Below, piece by piece: positions 1 through 7,960 of a DNA stretch of 64,000 bases; the stretch's first letter is position 1, and every line of letters begins with the position of its first letter. The translations under genes were made by a program, and so were the position numbers. Source of the DNA: an uncultured Collinsella sp. (GTDB lineage Bacteria; Actinomycetota; Coriobacteriia; Coriobacteriales; Coriobacteriaceae); assembly GCA_958408685.1 (NCBI GenBank), contig CATYLC010000011.1, positions 1 to 64,000 of the forward strand, given 5' to 3'. The notes beneath the pieces were generated by a model. The model ran no database searches and was not told the DNA's origin. It saw only the letters and a list, made by a program, of their open reading frames with translations.

Positions 1-251
1 CGCGGCTGATCCGGTTCGACCGGGCCGCGCGGCAAGGAGATATATTGCCAGACCGCGAAGCTCTGTGGGACGTCAATTCCACTCTTCACAAGTCCTACAC
101 AACATATTGCTTTCTATAGGTAATAGAAAGACTGGTGCGGATCTTCCGCACGTATCAGATGATGACCCTTTGGTTCAGGAATATATAGAGATCGGTCACC
201 TGTAAGTGTTTATCTACCCGCGCTTTTAGCAATGTAAACCGCGCTTCAGAT
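1..251. other. Gene-free left edge with small hairpins
   Basis: I see no convincing gene here. The stretch holds several short inverted repeats: a GC-rich hairpin at 1-29 with an inner CCGGT/ACCGG stem, CTTTCTAT/ATAGAAAG at 110-130 and GTGCGGA/TCCGCAC at 135-151. None is followed by a clear T-run. It could be the end of an upstream transcription unit or an unrecognised RNA. I cannot assign it. Confidence 0.4.
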
Positions 252-287
252 AAAAAGAGGGAGCGCCGCGCACAACGCGACACTCCC
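252..287 (-). terminator. Terminator of the infC-rpmI-rplT operon
   Basis: On the minus strand an imperfect GC-rich stem (arms 259-270 and 276-287) is followed by TCTTTTT, about 20 bases after the rplT stop. This is the form of an intrinsic terminator. Confidence 0.75.
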
Positions 288-308
288 CTAGCGATTCAAG
301 AGAATCTA

Positions 309-668
309 TTAGGCCTCGAGAGCCTTCTTGGCGATGGTAGCCAGCTCGTTGAAGGACTCGATGTCCTCGTAAGCCATCTGAGCCAGGACCTTGCGGTCGA
401 GCTCGATGCCGGCAACCTTCAGGCCGTGCATGAACTGAGAGTAAGAGATGTCGTTCAGGCGAGCAGCAGCGTTGATACGAGTGATCCAAAGAGAACGGAT
501 CTCGCGCTTCTTGTTGCGGCGATCACGATACTGATACTGCAGGGAGTGCTGGACCTGCTCTTTAGCATGCTTGTAAGTACGCGAAGCGGCACCGTAGTAA
601 CCCTTCGCACGGTGCATAACGGTACGGCGCTTCTTCTTGGCGGCAACAGCGCGCTTAATACGTGCCAT
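309..668 (-). CDS. rplT: 50S ribosomal protein L20
   Basis: L20 is a primary 23S rRNA-binding protein needed early in assembly of the large subunit. In many bacteria it also represses its own operon by binding the leader mRNA. The 119-residue product has the usual length and starts MARIKRAVAAKKKRR, with the conserved GYYGA, QYRDRRNKKR and LWI.RINAA segments. AGGAG lies about 10 bases upstream of the ATG. It is the last gene of infC-rpmI-rplT, the standard bacterial order, and a terminator follows directly. Confidence 0.98.
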   Translation of the reverse strand: MARIKRAVAAKKKRRTVMHRAKGYYGAASRTYKHAKEQVQHSLQYQYRDRRNKKREIRSLWITRINAAARLNDISYSQFMHGLKVAGIELDRKVLAQMAYEDIESFNELATIAKKALEA

Positions 669-714
669 GTTCTATCAACTCCTAGACGGTAAAACGAAAA
701 ACGGGAACGCGAAC

Positions 715-906
715 TTAGGCGAGACGCGACTTGATGACCTTGCGGTCGGCAGCGGCAATCTCGGTCTCCTGACGGAAGCCACGCTTACGCTTGGTGGACT
801 TCTTGCTCAGGATGTGGCTCTTGAAAGCCTTGGCGCGCATAAGCTTGCCGGTACCAGTCTTGCGGAAACGCTTCTTGGTGCCGCTGTGGGACTTCATCTT
901 AGGCAT
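715..906 (-). CDS. rpmI: 50S ribosomal protein L35
   Basis: L35 is a small basic protein of the large ribosomal subunit. The 63-residue product begins MPKMKSHSGTKKRF and contains the SHILSKKSTKRKR segment typical of the family. A strong ribosome-binding site (AAGGAG) precedes the ATG. It lies between infC and rplT with short gaps, so the three are one transcription unit. Length and sequence are normal. Confidence 0.98.
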   Translation of the reverse strand: MPKMKSHSGTKKRFRKTGTGKLMRAKAFKSHILSKKSTKRKRGFRQETEIAAADRKVIKSRLA

Positions 907-938
907 GAAATACTCCTTAATCGGTTACAGAACACTAG

Positions 939-1493
939 TTACTTAGTATCGCTTGCCGCTTTATCCTCATCGAAGGCGCCCTTAATCGGGGCGAGCAGCA
1001 TAAGCATGTTACGGCCTTCCATCTTAGGCTTGGACTCGACCGTAGCGTAAGGCTTGAGATCCTCGGCGAGACGCTCGAGAACGTTAAGGCCCTGCTCCGG
1101 GTGAGCCATCTCACGGCCGCGGAACATGATGGTGATCTTAACGCGTGCGCCCTTCTTGAGGAAACGCAGAACGTGGCCCTTCTTGGTCTCGTAGTCGCCA
1201 ACGTCGATCTTGGGTCGGAACTTCATTTCCTTGACCTCGACCTTGGACTGGTTCTTACGAGCAGCCTTGGCCTTCATGGCCTGCTGGTACTTGAACTTAC
1301 CGTAGTCCATGACCTTGCAGACCGGCGGCTCCGCGTTGGGAGCGATCTCGACCAGGTCGAGACCCTGATCGTCGGCGACGCGCTGGGCATCACGGATGGC
1401 GAACAGGCCGAGCTGAGAGCCATCGACGCCAATCAAACGGCACGAAGATGCAGTGATCTCGTCGTTGATGCGGGTGTCATCAGACTTAGCTAT
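939..1493 (-). CDS. infC: Translation initiation factor IF-3, probable AUA start
   Basis: IF-3 keeps the 30S subunit free and checks start codon and initiator tRNA. The protein shows the family's N-domain (IRDAQRVADDQGLDLVEIAPNAEPPVCKVMDYGKF) and C-domain (KIDVGDYETKKGHVLRFLKKGARVKITIMFRGREM). An ATG is available at 1508, but it overlaps the Shine-Dalgarno sequence GGAGGT itself and so cannot be well served by it. Eight bases after GGAGG lies ATA at 1493, giving (M)AKSDDTRINDE. IF-3 genes commonly use AUU or similar rare starts, which IF-3 rejects, so its synthesis is self-limiting. I therefore place the start at 1493; the alternative adds five residues. An attenuator-like hairpin lies just upstream. 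Confidence 0.93.
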   Translation of the reverse strand: MAKSDDTRINDEITASSCRLIGVDGSQLGLFAIRDAQRVADDQGLDLVEIAPNAEPPVCKVMDYGKFKYQQAMKAKAARKNQSKVEVKEMKFRPKIDVGDYETKKGHVLRFLKKGARVKITIMFRGREMAHPEQGLNVLERLAEDLKPYATVESKPKMEGRNMLMLLAPIKGAFDEDKAASDTK

Positions 1494-1511
1494 TTTCCCT
1501 ACCTCCATTCA

Positions 1512-1546
1512 TAAAAAAATAACCCGGCGCTTCTCAGCAACCAGGT
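1512..1546 (-). terminator. Leader attenuator of the infC operon
   Basis: On the minus strand ACCTGG (1541-1546) can pair with CCGGGT (1522-1527), followed by TTATTTTTTT immediately before the infC ribosome-binding site. A second small hairpin lies upstream at 1559-1577. A terminator in the leader of infC-rpmI-rplT fits L20-dependent attenuation known in Bacillus. That this leader binds L20 is an inference. Confidence 0.6.
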
Positions 1547-1710
1547 CGTACACATAGACTTCCCCGATTTGAGGAAGGGAATCTAAGTTGTATGACCAGT
1601 CAGCTGCTCATTGGCGCCAAAAGGTGGGAACCCTCGGGTTCCTCTTTAGGGCATTGCGGGAACAACGCCTTGCGAATAATAACACGTACAGCGCGTTATC
1701 ACATTACGTA

Positions 1711-1778
1711 CACGAAAAAGGGGCCTTGACCCCCTTGAACGCTCGCTTGCATGTATGGTGCCCGAGGCGAGACTCGAA
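1711..1778. repeat. Second copy of tRNA-Leu 3' end plus terminator
   Basis: This 68-bp segment is nearly identical to 1894-1962. It carries the T-arm and acceptor 3' half of tRNA-Leu including CCA, the following spacer and the terminator hairpin (arms near 1718-1723 and 1730-1736). It lacks the 5' part of a tRNA. Between the two copies are about 115 bp containing a perfect 10-bp hairpin at 1840-1862. The arrangement resembles an attachment-site scar left by an integrative element. Confidence 0.75.
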
Positions 1779-1893
1779 GGGCCTTCGCTTCGCGAAGCCC
1801 CGGGCTTCGGACGCGCGGCGCCCTCGCCACGCTCCGCTACAAACAGGCCGCAGGCCTGTTTGCTTAACGCTTCGCGCGCTCACGCGAGTTCGG

Positions 1894-1962
1894 CACGAAA
1901 AAGGGGGCCGCAACCCCCTTGAACGCTCACTTGCATGTATGGTGCCCGAGGCGAGACTCGAA
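1894..1962. repeat. tRNA-Leu 3' end and terminator, copy inside the intact gene
   Basis: This is the partner of the direct repeat at 1711-1778. Its last 23 bases are the 3' end of the functional tRNA-Leu gene and the rest is the downstream terminator. Confidence 0.75.
1898..1920 (-). terminator. tRNA-Leu terminator
   Basis: On the minus strand AAGGGGG-TTGCGG-CCCCCTT is followed by a T-run, about 20 bases after the tRNA CCA end. A near copy of this hairpin occurs at 1715-1736. Confidence 0.75.
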
Positions 1963-2028
1963 CTCGCACGTTGTTGCCAACGGTGGATTTTGAGTCCACT
2001 GCGTCTGCCAATTCCGCCACTCGGGCAC
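1940..2028 (-). tRNA. tRNA-Leu (anticodon CAA)
   Basis: The 89-base gene has a 7-bp acceptor stem (GTGCCCG/CGGGCAC), discriminator A and an encoded CCA. The D-arm is AGTGGCGGAATTGGCAGACGC. The anticodon stem GTGGA/TCCAC holds the loop CTCAAAA, giving anticodon CAA. A variable arm and a TTCGAGT T-loop follow. The long variable region is typical of leucine tRNA. Its 3' end is duplicated downstream. Confidence 0.95.
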
Positions 2029-2065
2029 GTAATGCGTGAGTTAGTTTATCACAGCTTTCTACCGA

Positions 2066-3499
2066 TTAGTCCGAAAATGGAACTTCGAGCATTTCGATGA
2101 GTTCGACTGTGCGGAGCATCTCGCGCTGACGGCATCCGCGACCGTCGACCGAAGCCTCACCCATCTGGTTATCGCAAGGGTCCTCGCGCATGCCGTCGAA
2201 AGAGGGCTCAAACTCTGCCTGGAATCGATTGTTGGCCACCATACGCCACGGGTCGAGATTGCCAAAGTAGTGACGGCGGCGCCACTCCTCCCCCATCCTG
2301 CGAGCAGAAGATCCAAATGACACGTCGGCGTTGAGCCAACCGGTCTGCGGCGTATAGAACTCTGCCCAGTCGTGCGACCCCACCGAATCGGGCGCAACGT
2401 ACAGGCCGCTCTGCCAACGGGCAGGCACGCCCGCGATACGGCACATGGTGATAAACGTGAGCGCCATAACTCCGCAATCGCCGCGGAGCGAATGCGCGCA
2501 GTCATCGGCAATAGATCCCAAAAGCAAGTACGGCGGCTGATAGCGATAGTCGATATGCTGCGTCAGATAATCATAGATAGCACGAGCGCGATCGAGCGGA
2601 TCCTCGAGTCCGTCAACAACACCGGCCGTCAGCTGCTGCAGATACGGCGTGAATGCAATGTGCGGACGGTCCTCGGAAATATCCTCGGGCAGAGGCGCGT
2701 CCATACGCGGATGAACCGGAAGTGTGCCACCGTAGACATCACAATAAGCAGCATCGATGTGATAACGATAAGTCACCGAGAATGAGCGCTCACTCGAAGA
2801 AGACCACGAGGCGGTACGCGCCGAAGCGTTCGCGGGAGCAACAGCACCCTCCGGCGTCATGTCGAGAATCTCGACCTGAGACTGTTGGCGGCAGGTGGCG
2901 GCTACGGGAAGCCAAGCGCGAACGGTCTCCCCCTCTAGAGCGCCGGGGACAGACAAAGATGCCTTAAGCGTAATAACGCGAGTCAATCCGTTTTGCGACT
3001 CCATTTCCTTGAGCATCTCGTTGCGCAGTGCTATTCCGTCCGTAGAATCGGGACGCATGCCGGGGACCTCTTTGGGATATACGCGAAGCGAATCGAGGAA
3101 GTTGTCGAGAACGAACAGCTCACCATCGATAAAGCGCCAGTCAATACGCTTACGGTCAATCAGATCGTTAAACTGCTCCTCGGTAAACTCAGGCCACTCC
3201 TCGCGAATCATCGCAATAGCTCGATCGCGCGACACCGAAAAATGAAGCGGCGTCTCAAGCATGCGATACCGCTCGGCACGAACGCAGGCAGCAAGCGAGG
3301 GATCGGGATTCTGCCCCAAAAGACGATCACAAGCCGCAACAGCCTGCGTCAAATATCCGGCATCCTTGAGTCGAAGAATCTCGGGCGGCAGTCCAATATC
3401 GAGATGACGAAAATCATCACAGCAAACATCAACAGAGCAACCAACAGGACCCTCGTCAATAACCTTCCCATCCGAAGGCAGCACATTAACAACAGCCAT
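2066..3499 (-). CDS. Transglutaminase-like cysteine protease domain protein
   Basis: The product is a 477-residue protein with a C-terminal transglutaminase-like core. The apparent catalytic triad is Cys342 in GDCGVMALTF, His376 in SHDWAEFY and Asp392 in LNADVSFG, with the usual helix and WAEFY context. The N-terminal 300 residues are not recognised; they include a possible repeat-like helical stretch and a beta-rich segment before the core. I chose the ATG at 3499 because a GGAG site precedes it; upstream in-frame extension to 3640 has no such support. There is no signal peptide, so the protein is probably cytoplasmic. Such domains act as proteases or peptide/amide hydrolases. The substrate is unknown. 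Confidence 0.8.
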   Translation of the reverse strand: MAVVNVLPSDGKVIDEGPVGCSVDVCCDDFRHLDIGLPPEILRLKDAGYLTQAVAACDRLLGQNPDPSLAACVRAERYRMLETPLHFSVSRDRAIAMIREEWPEFTEEQFNDLIDRKRIDWRFIDGELFVLDNFLDSLRVYPKEVPGMRPDSTDGIALRNEMLKEMESQNGLTRVITLKASLSVPGALEGETVRAWLPVAATCRQQSQVEILDMTPEGAVAPANASARTASWSSSSERSFSVTYRYHIDAAYCDVYGGTLPVHPRMDAPLPEDISEDRPHIAFTPYLQQLTAGVVDGLEDPLDRARAIYDYLTQHIDYRYQPPYLLLGSIADDCAHSLRGDCGVMALTFITMCRIAGVPARWQSGLYVAPDSVGSHDWAEFYTPQTGWLNADVSFGSSARRMGEEWRRRHYFGNLDPWRMVANNRFQAEFEPSFDGMREDPCDNQMGEASVDGRGCRQREMLRTVELIEMLEVPFSD

Positions 3500-3641
3500 A
3501 CTAAAACTCCAAGTCACTAGAACGCTTGAAGTCCATTGTAGCGAGATAAAAAAGAAAGCCCCAATAAAGGAACCCTCAACACCGATAAACGGTACCTCTA
3601 AAAATGAATTCAGCCCAGTAACCCTGTAGCGAGTTAACAAA

Positions 3642-3734
3642 GGAGGCCCCGTTCTCCCGGAGCTTTTCCCATTGCGCGACTTCTGGCAAAGCCAGGTGAG
3701 CGCAAGGGAAAAGCGTAGGGTGAACGGGGCCTCC
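3642..3734 (-). terminator. 93-base long hairpin after fba
   Basis: The outer arms GGAGGCCCCGTTC/GAACGGGGCCTCC enclose GCTTTTCCC/GGGAAAAGC, then GCGC/GCGC, then CTGGC-AAA-GCCAG, so almost the whole segment folds on itself. On the minus strand it starts about 21 bases after the fba stop and is followed by TTTGTT. It can act as a terminator, but it is much longer than the other terminators in this window. Confidence 0.7.
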
Positions 3735-3755
3735 GGCGGGAAGTTAAACCGCTAC

Positions 3756-4622
3756 TTACGCCTTGTTGACGGAGCCAAACTCCTCCATGAGCTCCTTGGT
3801 GCGGGCAACGATGTTGTCGCGACCAGGCTTGAGGAGCTTGCGGGGGTCAAAGCCCTTGCCCTGCTGATCCTTGCCAGCCTCGATGTACTCGCGGACGCCC
3901 TTGGCGAAGACGAGCTGCAGGTCGGTGTTGACGTTGATCTTGGAGATGCCCAGGGAGATGGCCTTCTTGATCTGATCCTCGGGGATGCCGGTGCCACCGT
4001 GCAGAACGAGGGGCAGGTCGCCGGTCTGGGCCTTGATCTCGCCCAGACGCTCGAAGGAAAGGCCAGCCCAGTCGGCGGGATAGACGCCGTGGATGTTGCC
4101 GATGCCGCAGGCGAGGAAGTCGACGCCCAGGTCAGCAATCTGCTTGCACTCAGCAGGATCAGCGAGCTCGCCGCTGGAGGTCACGCCGTCCTCGGTGCCG
4201 CCGATGCCGCCGACCTCGGCCTCGATGGACATGCCCTTGGAGTGGGCAAGCTCAACGAGCTCCTTGGTGCGGTCGAGGTTAAGCTGGAAGGTCTCCTCGT
4301 GAGAGCCGTCATACATGATGGACGTGAAGCCGGCCTCGATGCACTTGAAGCAGTCCTCGTAAGAACCGTGATCGAGGTGAAGGGCGACGGGAACGGTAAC
4401 GCCCGTGGCCTCGACGGCAGCCTTGACCATGTCGGCGCAGACCTTGAAACCGCCCATCCACTTAGCGGCACCAGCGGTGCACTGAAGGATCAGCGGAGAC
4501 TTGGCCTCCTCGGCGGCCTGGAGAATAGCCAGGGTCCACTCGAGGTTGTTGGTGTTGAAGGCACCGAGACCGTACTTGCCGGCCTCGGCCTTCTTGAGCA
4601 TGTCTGCTGCGTTGACGAGCAT
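3756..4622 (-). CDS. fba: Class II fructose-1,6-bisphosphate aldolase
   Basis: The enzyme cleaves fructose 1,6-bisphosphate to dihydroxyacetone phosphate and glyceraldehyde 3-phosphate in glycolysis, and runs in reverse in gluconeogenesis. The 288-residue length matches the GatY/Fba class. Visible residues include catalytic Asp84 and zinc ligand His85 in HLDHGS, Glu135, His178 in GIGNIHG and His208 in LVLHGGTG, then the phosphate-binding KINVNTDL. The start at 4622 has a strong AGGAGG site. The closely related tagatose-bisphosphate aldolases cannot be excluded, but there are no tagatose genes nearby. A long hairpin follows the gene. Confidence 0.93.
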   Translation of the reverse strand: MLVNAADMLKKAEAGKYGLGAFNTNNLEWTLAILQAAEEAKSPLILQCTAGAAKWMGGFKVCADMVKAAVEATGVTVPVALHLDHGSYEDCFKCIEAGFTSIMYDGSHEETFQLNLDRTKELVELAHSKGMSIEAEVGGIGGTEDGVTSSGELADPAECKQIADLGVDFLACGIGNIHGVYPADWAGLSFERLGEIKAQTGDLPLVLHGGTGIPEDQIKKAISLGISKINVNTDLQLVFAKGVREYIEAGKDQQGKGFDPRKLLKPGRDNIVARTKELMEEFGSVNKA

Positions 4623-4662
4623 AAAAGAAACCTCCTGTAAGGTTGCTCCGATAACGCCTGTG

Positions 4663-4690
4663 ATTTTACCACGGCGCACCCGAGCATAAA
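4663..4690 (-). promoter_or_regulatory. Candidate fba promoter
   Basis: On the minus strand TTTATG (4685-4690) and TAAAAT (4663-4668) are separated by 16 bases, placing a transcription start some 34 bases before the fba ATG. The -35 match is poor. Confidence 0.4.
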
Positions 4691-4816
4691 CGTTCGTTTG
4701 TTCACGAATATCGTCCAAACAGACTTTTTTGACCGTTTGCCCTACGAAATTGACCCGTTGGGGAAAAATAGCTTGACGTTTGGACGCTTCTCGTGCTTCA
4801 GAAGCTGACTCTAAAG

Positions 4817-5500
4817 CTACACCTGCATGAAAGGGTTCTGCATGAGCTCGCGTGCCATGGTGGTCGAATCGCCATGCCCGGTTAGGCAAACGGTATCGGG
4901 CGGGAGAAGCCGGGCGAGCTTGGAGAGCGAGCGCAGAATCGCCGCCTCGTCTCCTCCAGAAAGATCGGTGCGGCCGTGCCCACCCGGAAACAGGGTGTCG
5001 CCCACAAAGGCAATGTTCCCCTGCTCGGTGGCAGCAAACAAGACGATTCCGCCCGGCGTATGCCCTGGTGTCTCGATCACCTGCAGGCAGATATCGCCCA
5101 CCTCGAGAGTATCGCCCTCGGCGAGCAGGCGCGTCGGCTCCCCGGGGTCGGGCGTCTCAATGCCCCACATAGCTCGCTGTTCCTCGATGTTCGCATGCGG
5201 CACCGCCACATCCTTAGCACACAGCTCATACTGACAGCCCTCGCCAACGGTGGTTCGCACGCCGGCAACACCACCAACATGATCGGCATGGCCGTGAGTG
5301 CATACGGCGCCAAGCATGCGTACGCCGGGATGCTTGGCTCGAATATGCTCTACCAAGCGCTCGCCTTCCCATGCGGGGTCGATAATCACGCACTCATTGT
5401 CCGAAATAACAGCATAGCTATTGGTCTGAATGGGACCATTTACGAGCGTCTCGATCTCGACCGATCCCTTGGGAGTTACATCCAAGGACACAGCACTCAT
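4817..5500 (-). CDS. Metallo-beta-lactamase fold hydrolase (glyoxalase II-like)
   Basis: The 227-residue protein has the metal-binding motif THGHADH (His69, His71, Asp73, His74), later GHTPGG, FVGDTLF and a final GHGDST. This is the layout of the glyoxalase II-like branch of the superfamily. Members hydrolyse thioesters or have related redox or hydrolase roles; the substrate here cannot be told. The ATG at 5500 follows a purine-rich GGAGAGG site. It lies downstream of relA on the same strand, with a 26-base palindromic hairpin between them. Confidence 0.85.
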   Translation of the reverse strand: MSAVSLDVTPKGSVEIETLVNGPIQTNSYAVISDNECVIIDPAWEGERLVEHIRAKHPGVRMLGAVCTHGHADHVGGVAGVRTTVGEGCQYELCAKDVAVPHANIEEQRAMWGIETPDPGEPTRLLAEGDTLEVGDICLQVIETPGHTPGGIVLFAATEQGNIAFVGDTLFPGGHGRTDLSGGDEAAILRSLSKLARLLPPDTVCLTGHGDSTTMARELMQNPFMQV

Positions 5501-5520
5501 GTCCCTCTCCTCTCTATAGA

Positions 5521-5548
5521 ACTCGAGGCATCGAACGATGCCTCGAGT
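5521..5548. terminator. Perfect 13-bp inverted repeat between relA and the MBL gene
   Basis: ACTCGAGGCATCG and its exact complement flank an AA spacer. Read on the minus strand it follows the relA stop by about 37 bases and is followed by TTCTATAG. It may be a terminator or an mRNA-stabilising hairpin. The short T-run makes termination uncertain. Confidence 0.5.
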
Positions 5549-5584
5549 GTAGCGAATATCGATAATGTGGCACGTTCGTCGCGA

Positions 5585-7945
5585 CTAAACGCGGCGCTTA
5601 AGCTGGGCTCCACCCTCGCCGGGCATCAGGCGGCGCGCGTCGTAGACCGAGTCAACGCTGCTGATAGAGGCCAGCAGCGGATCCAGACCACTCGCGTCCG
5701 AGATCTCGACCATAAAGCGCAAGGTTGCAATACCCTCGCGGTTAGTCGACGTGGCGGCAGAAAGGATATTGCCGCCCGCATCGCCAATGGCAATGGTGAC
5801 ATCCTTGAGCAGCCCCATGCGGTCCAGGCACTCGACCACGATCTCGACCTGGAAGAGGGTGTCGGCAGCGCCGTCCCACTCCACTTCGATCATGCGCTCG
5901 GGATGCTCCATAAGGCCCTTGACGTTGGGGCAGTTGGCGCGATGCACCGAAACGCCACGGCCGCGCGTGATGAAGCCGACGATATCGTCGCCTGTCACGG
6001 GATTGCAGCAATGCGCCAGACGGACCAGCAGTCCGCTGTTGCTCTCGCCCTTGACGATAATGCCGTTGCTGGCGCTCTTGCCACGCTTTTGCGGCTTGCG
6101 GTTGGAGCCGCGGGCCGGCTGTTTCACGACCTCGGCGATAGCCTCGGCCTTGGTGACCTGTTCCTCGGGCTTGGGGTCCAAGATTTGCTCGACCTTGTTA
6201 CCCACAGCGCGCGGGGCAACCTTGCCGGCGCCGACGGCGGCAAACAGGTCCTCGAGCTGCTTGTAGTTAAACTGCTCCGCCACGGCGTTGAGCGCACGCG
6301 TGGATCGTGGCGTAGAGATGCCATACCCGCGCTTGCGCAGGTCCTTGGCCAGTATATCGCGGCCGGCCGCAGCGTCATCGTCTTTGGTTGCAGCGGCAAA
6401 ATAGCGGCGGATCTTTGACTTAGCCGAAGGTGTCTTGACGATCTTGAGCCAATCACGCGACGGCTTGGAACTCTTGTTGGTCAGGATTTCAACGCGGTCG
6501 CCCGTCTTGATCTCGTGCGTGAGCGGGGCCACCGCACCGTTGATCTTAGCGCCGACGCAGTGGTTGCCCACCTCGGTGTGAACGGCGTAGGCAAAGTCGA
6601 GCGGCGTGGAGCCGGCACGAAGCGCCATGACCTCGCCCTTGGGCGTAAAGACGAAGATCTCCTGGTCGAACAGATCGACCTTCAGCGAGTGCAGGTATTC
6701 CTTGGCGTCCGTAATCTCGTCAGAAGCCGCCCAATCGAGCGAATGTTTGAGCCAGTTAATCTGGTCGTCCAGACGCTGGGCATCATTGGTCTTAGACGCA
6801 GATGATCCGCCCGACTTCTTATAGAGCCAGTGGGCGGCAATGCCGTACTCGGCCTGCTCATGCATCTCGTAGGTTCGAATCTGAATCTCGAGCGGGCGGG
6901 CCGTGGGGCCGATAACCGTCGTATGGAGCGACTGGTAGTTATTGACCTTGGGCATGGCGATATAGTCTTTAAAGCGACCGGGCATGGGGTGCCATAGTGT
7001 GTGCACCGCGCCAAGCGTGGAGTAGCAATCGCGCACCGAATGGGTGATGACGCGCAGCGCCACCAGGTCGTAAATCTCGGAGAACTCCTTACCCTTGCGC
7101 TTCATCTTTTGGTAGATGGACCAATAGTGTTTGGAGCGGCCATTAATCTGGAAGCCCTCCAGGCCAATGCGGTTGAGCTCGTCGGTGAGCGTCTTGATGG
7201 TCTCGGCCAGATAGCGCTCGCGAACCTCGCGCGACTCAGCCACCATACGCGCGATGCGCTGGTAGGCATCGGGCTCCAGGTAGAAGAAGGACAGGTCCTC
7301 GAGCTCCCATTTAATCGAGCTCATGCCCAGACGGTCGGCCAGGGGCGCATACACGTCCATGGTCTCGCGAGCCTTAAACAGGCGACGGTCCTCGCGAAGG
7401 GCCGCAAGGGTGCGCATGTTGTGCAGACGGTCGGCAAGCTTAACGATAATGACGCGGATGTCCTTGGACATGGCGAGGAACATCTTGCGCAGCGTAAGCG
7501 CCTGCTTCTCGTCCATGCTATCGACTTCGATGTTGGTAAGCTTGGTCACGCCATCGACGAGCTCGGCCACCGTATCGCCAAACAGGCTTGACACATCGGC
7601 AAGCGAGGTCTCGGTATCCTCGACGGTATCGTGCAGCAGCGCGGCGCACACCACATCGCAGTCCATCTTGAGATCGGCCAAAATGATGGCCACCTCGACG
7701 GGATGGTTAATGTACATCTCGCCCGAGCGGCGCTTTTGGTTGCAGTGCTTCTCGGCAGCAAAGCAATAGGCCTGCTCCACCTTAGAGAAGTCGTCCTCAT
7801 TCATATATTTGAGGCACAGGCGCTCCAGCTTGTCGTAGCTGTCCGCCATAATCTCGGGTGGCAGCTCATCGGCATGCTTATAGTGCTCCATCTCCGAAAA
7901 AGGCTGGAGGGTGGAATCATGGGCGGTACGGGCTGCGGCATCCAT
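5585..7945 (-). CDS. relA: Bifunctional (p)ppGpp synthetase/hydrolase
   Basis: This Rel protein makes and degrades the stringent-response alarmone (p)ppGpp. The 786-residue length is that of long RSH proteins. The N-terminal HD hydrolase is intact (His81, HD at 105-106, ED at 109-110). A synthetase domain follows with HYWSIYQKMKRKGKEFSEIYDLVALRVI and the YIAMPKVNNYQSLHT segment, then TGS (IFVFTPKGEVMALRAGSTPLDFAYAVHTEVG), a zinc-finger-like region with HCCNPV.GD.IVGFITRGRGVSVHR, and a C-terminal ACT domain. Both activities are therefore expected. It is 15 bases downstream of the RecJ-helicase gene and probably cotranscribed. No second long RSH gene is present in the window. Confidence 0.96.
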   Translation of the reverse strand: MDAAARTAHDSTLQPFSEMEHYKHADELPPEIMADSYDKLERLCLKYMNEDDFSKVEQAYCFAAEKHCNQKRRSGEMYINHPVEVAIILADLKMDCDVVCAALLHDTVEDTETSLADVSSLFGDTVAELVDGVTKLTNIEVDSMDEKQALTLRKMFLAMSKDIRVIIVKLADRLHNMRTLAALREDRRLFKARETMDVYAPLADRLGMSSIKWELEDLSFFYLEPDAYQRIARMVAESREVRERYLAETIKTLTDELNRIGLEGFQINGRSKHYWSIYQKMKRKGKEFSEIYDLVALRVITHSVRDCYSTLGAVHTLWHPMPGRFKDYIAMPKVNNYQSLHTTVIGPTARPLEIQIRTYEMHEQAEYGIAAHWLYKKSGGSSASKTNDAQRLDDQINWLKHSLDWAASDEITDAKEYLHSLKVDLFDQEIFVFTPKGEVMALRAGSTPLDFAYAVHTEVGNHCVGAKINGAVAPLTHEIKTGDRVEILTNKSSKPSRDWLKIVKTPSAKSKIRRYFAAATKDDDAAAGRDILAKDLRKRGYGISTPRSTRALNAVAEQFNYKQLEDLFAAVGAGKVAPRAVGNKVEQILDPKPEEQVTKAEAIAEVVKQPARGSNRKPQKRGKSASNGIIVKGESNSGLLVRLAHCCNPVTGDDIVGFITRGRGVSVHRANCPNVKGLMEHPERMIEVEWDGAADTLFQVEIVVECLDRMGLLKDVTIAIGDAGGNILSAATSTNREGIATLRFMVEISDASGLDPLLASISSVDSVYDARRLMPGEGGAQLKRRV

Positions 7946-7960
7946 CGAGGTCCCCTTCCC

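Noticed and set aside
1588..2100. Open frame through the tRNA-Leu region
   Set aside because: It runs through a tRNA gene and duplicated terminators, so it is not coding.
3672..4640. Plus-strand open frame opposite fba
   Set aside because: The minus strand encodes a complete aldolase; the antisense product has no motif and crosses the long hairpin.
4976..6418. Plus-strand frame across the MBL and relA genes
   Set aside because: It spans two real genes and an intergenic palindrome without a ribosome-binding site.
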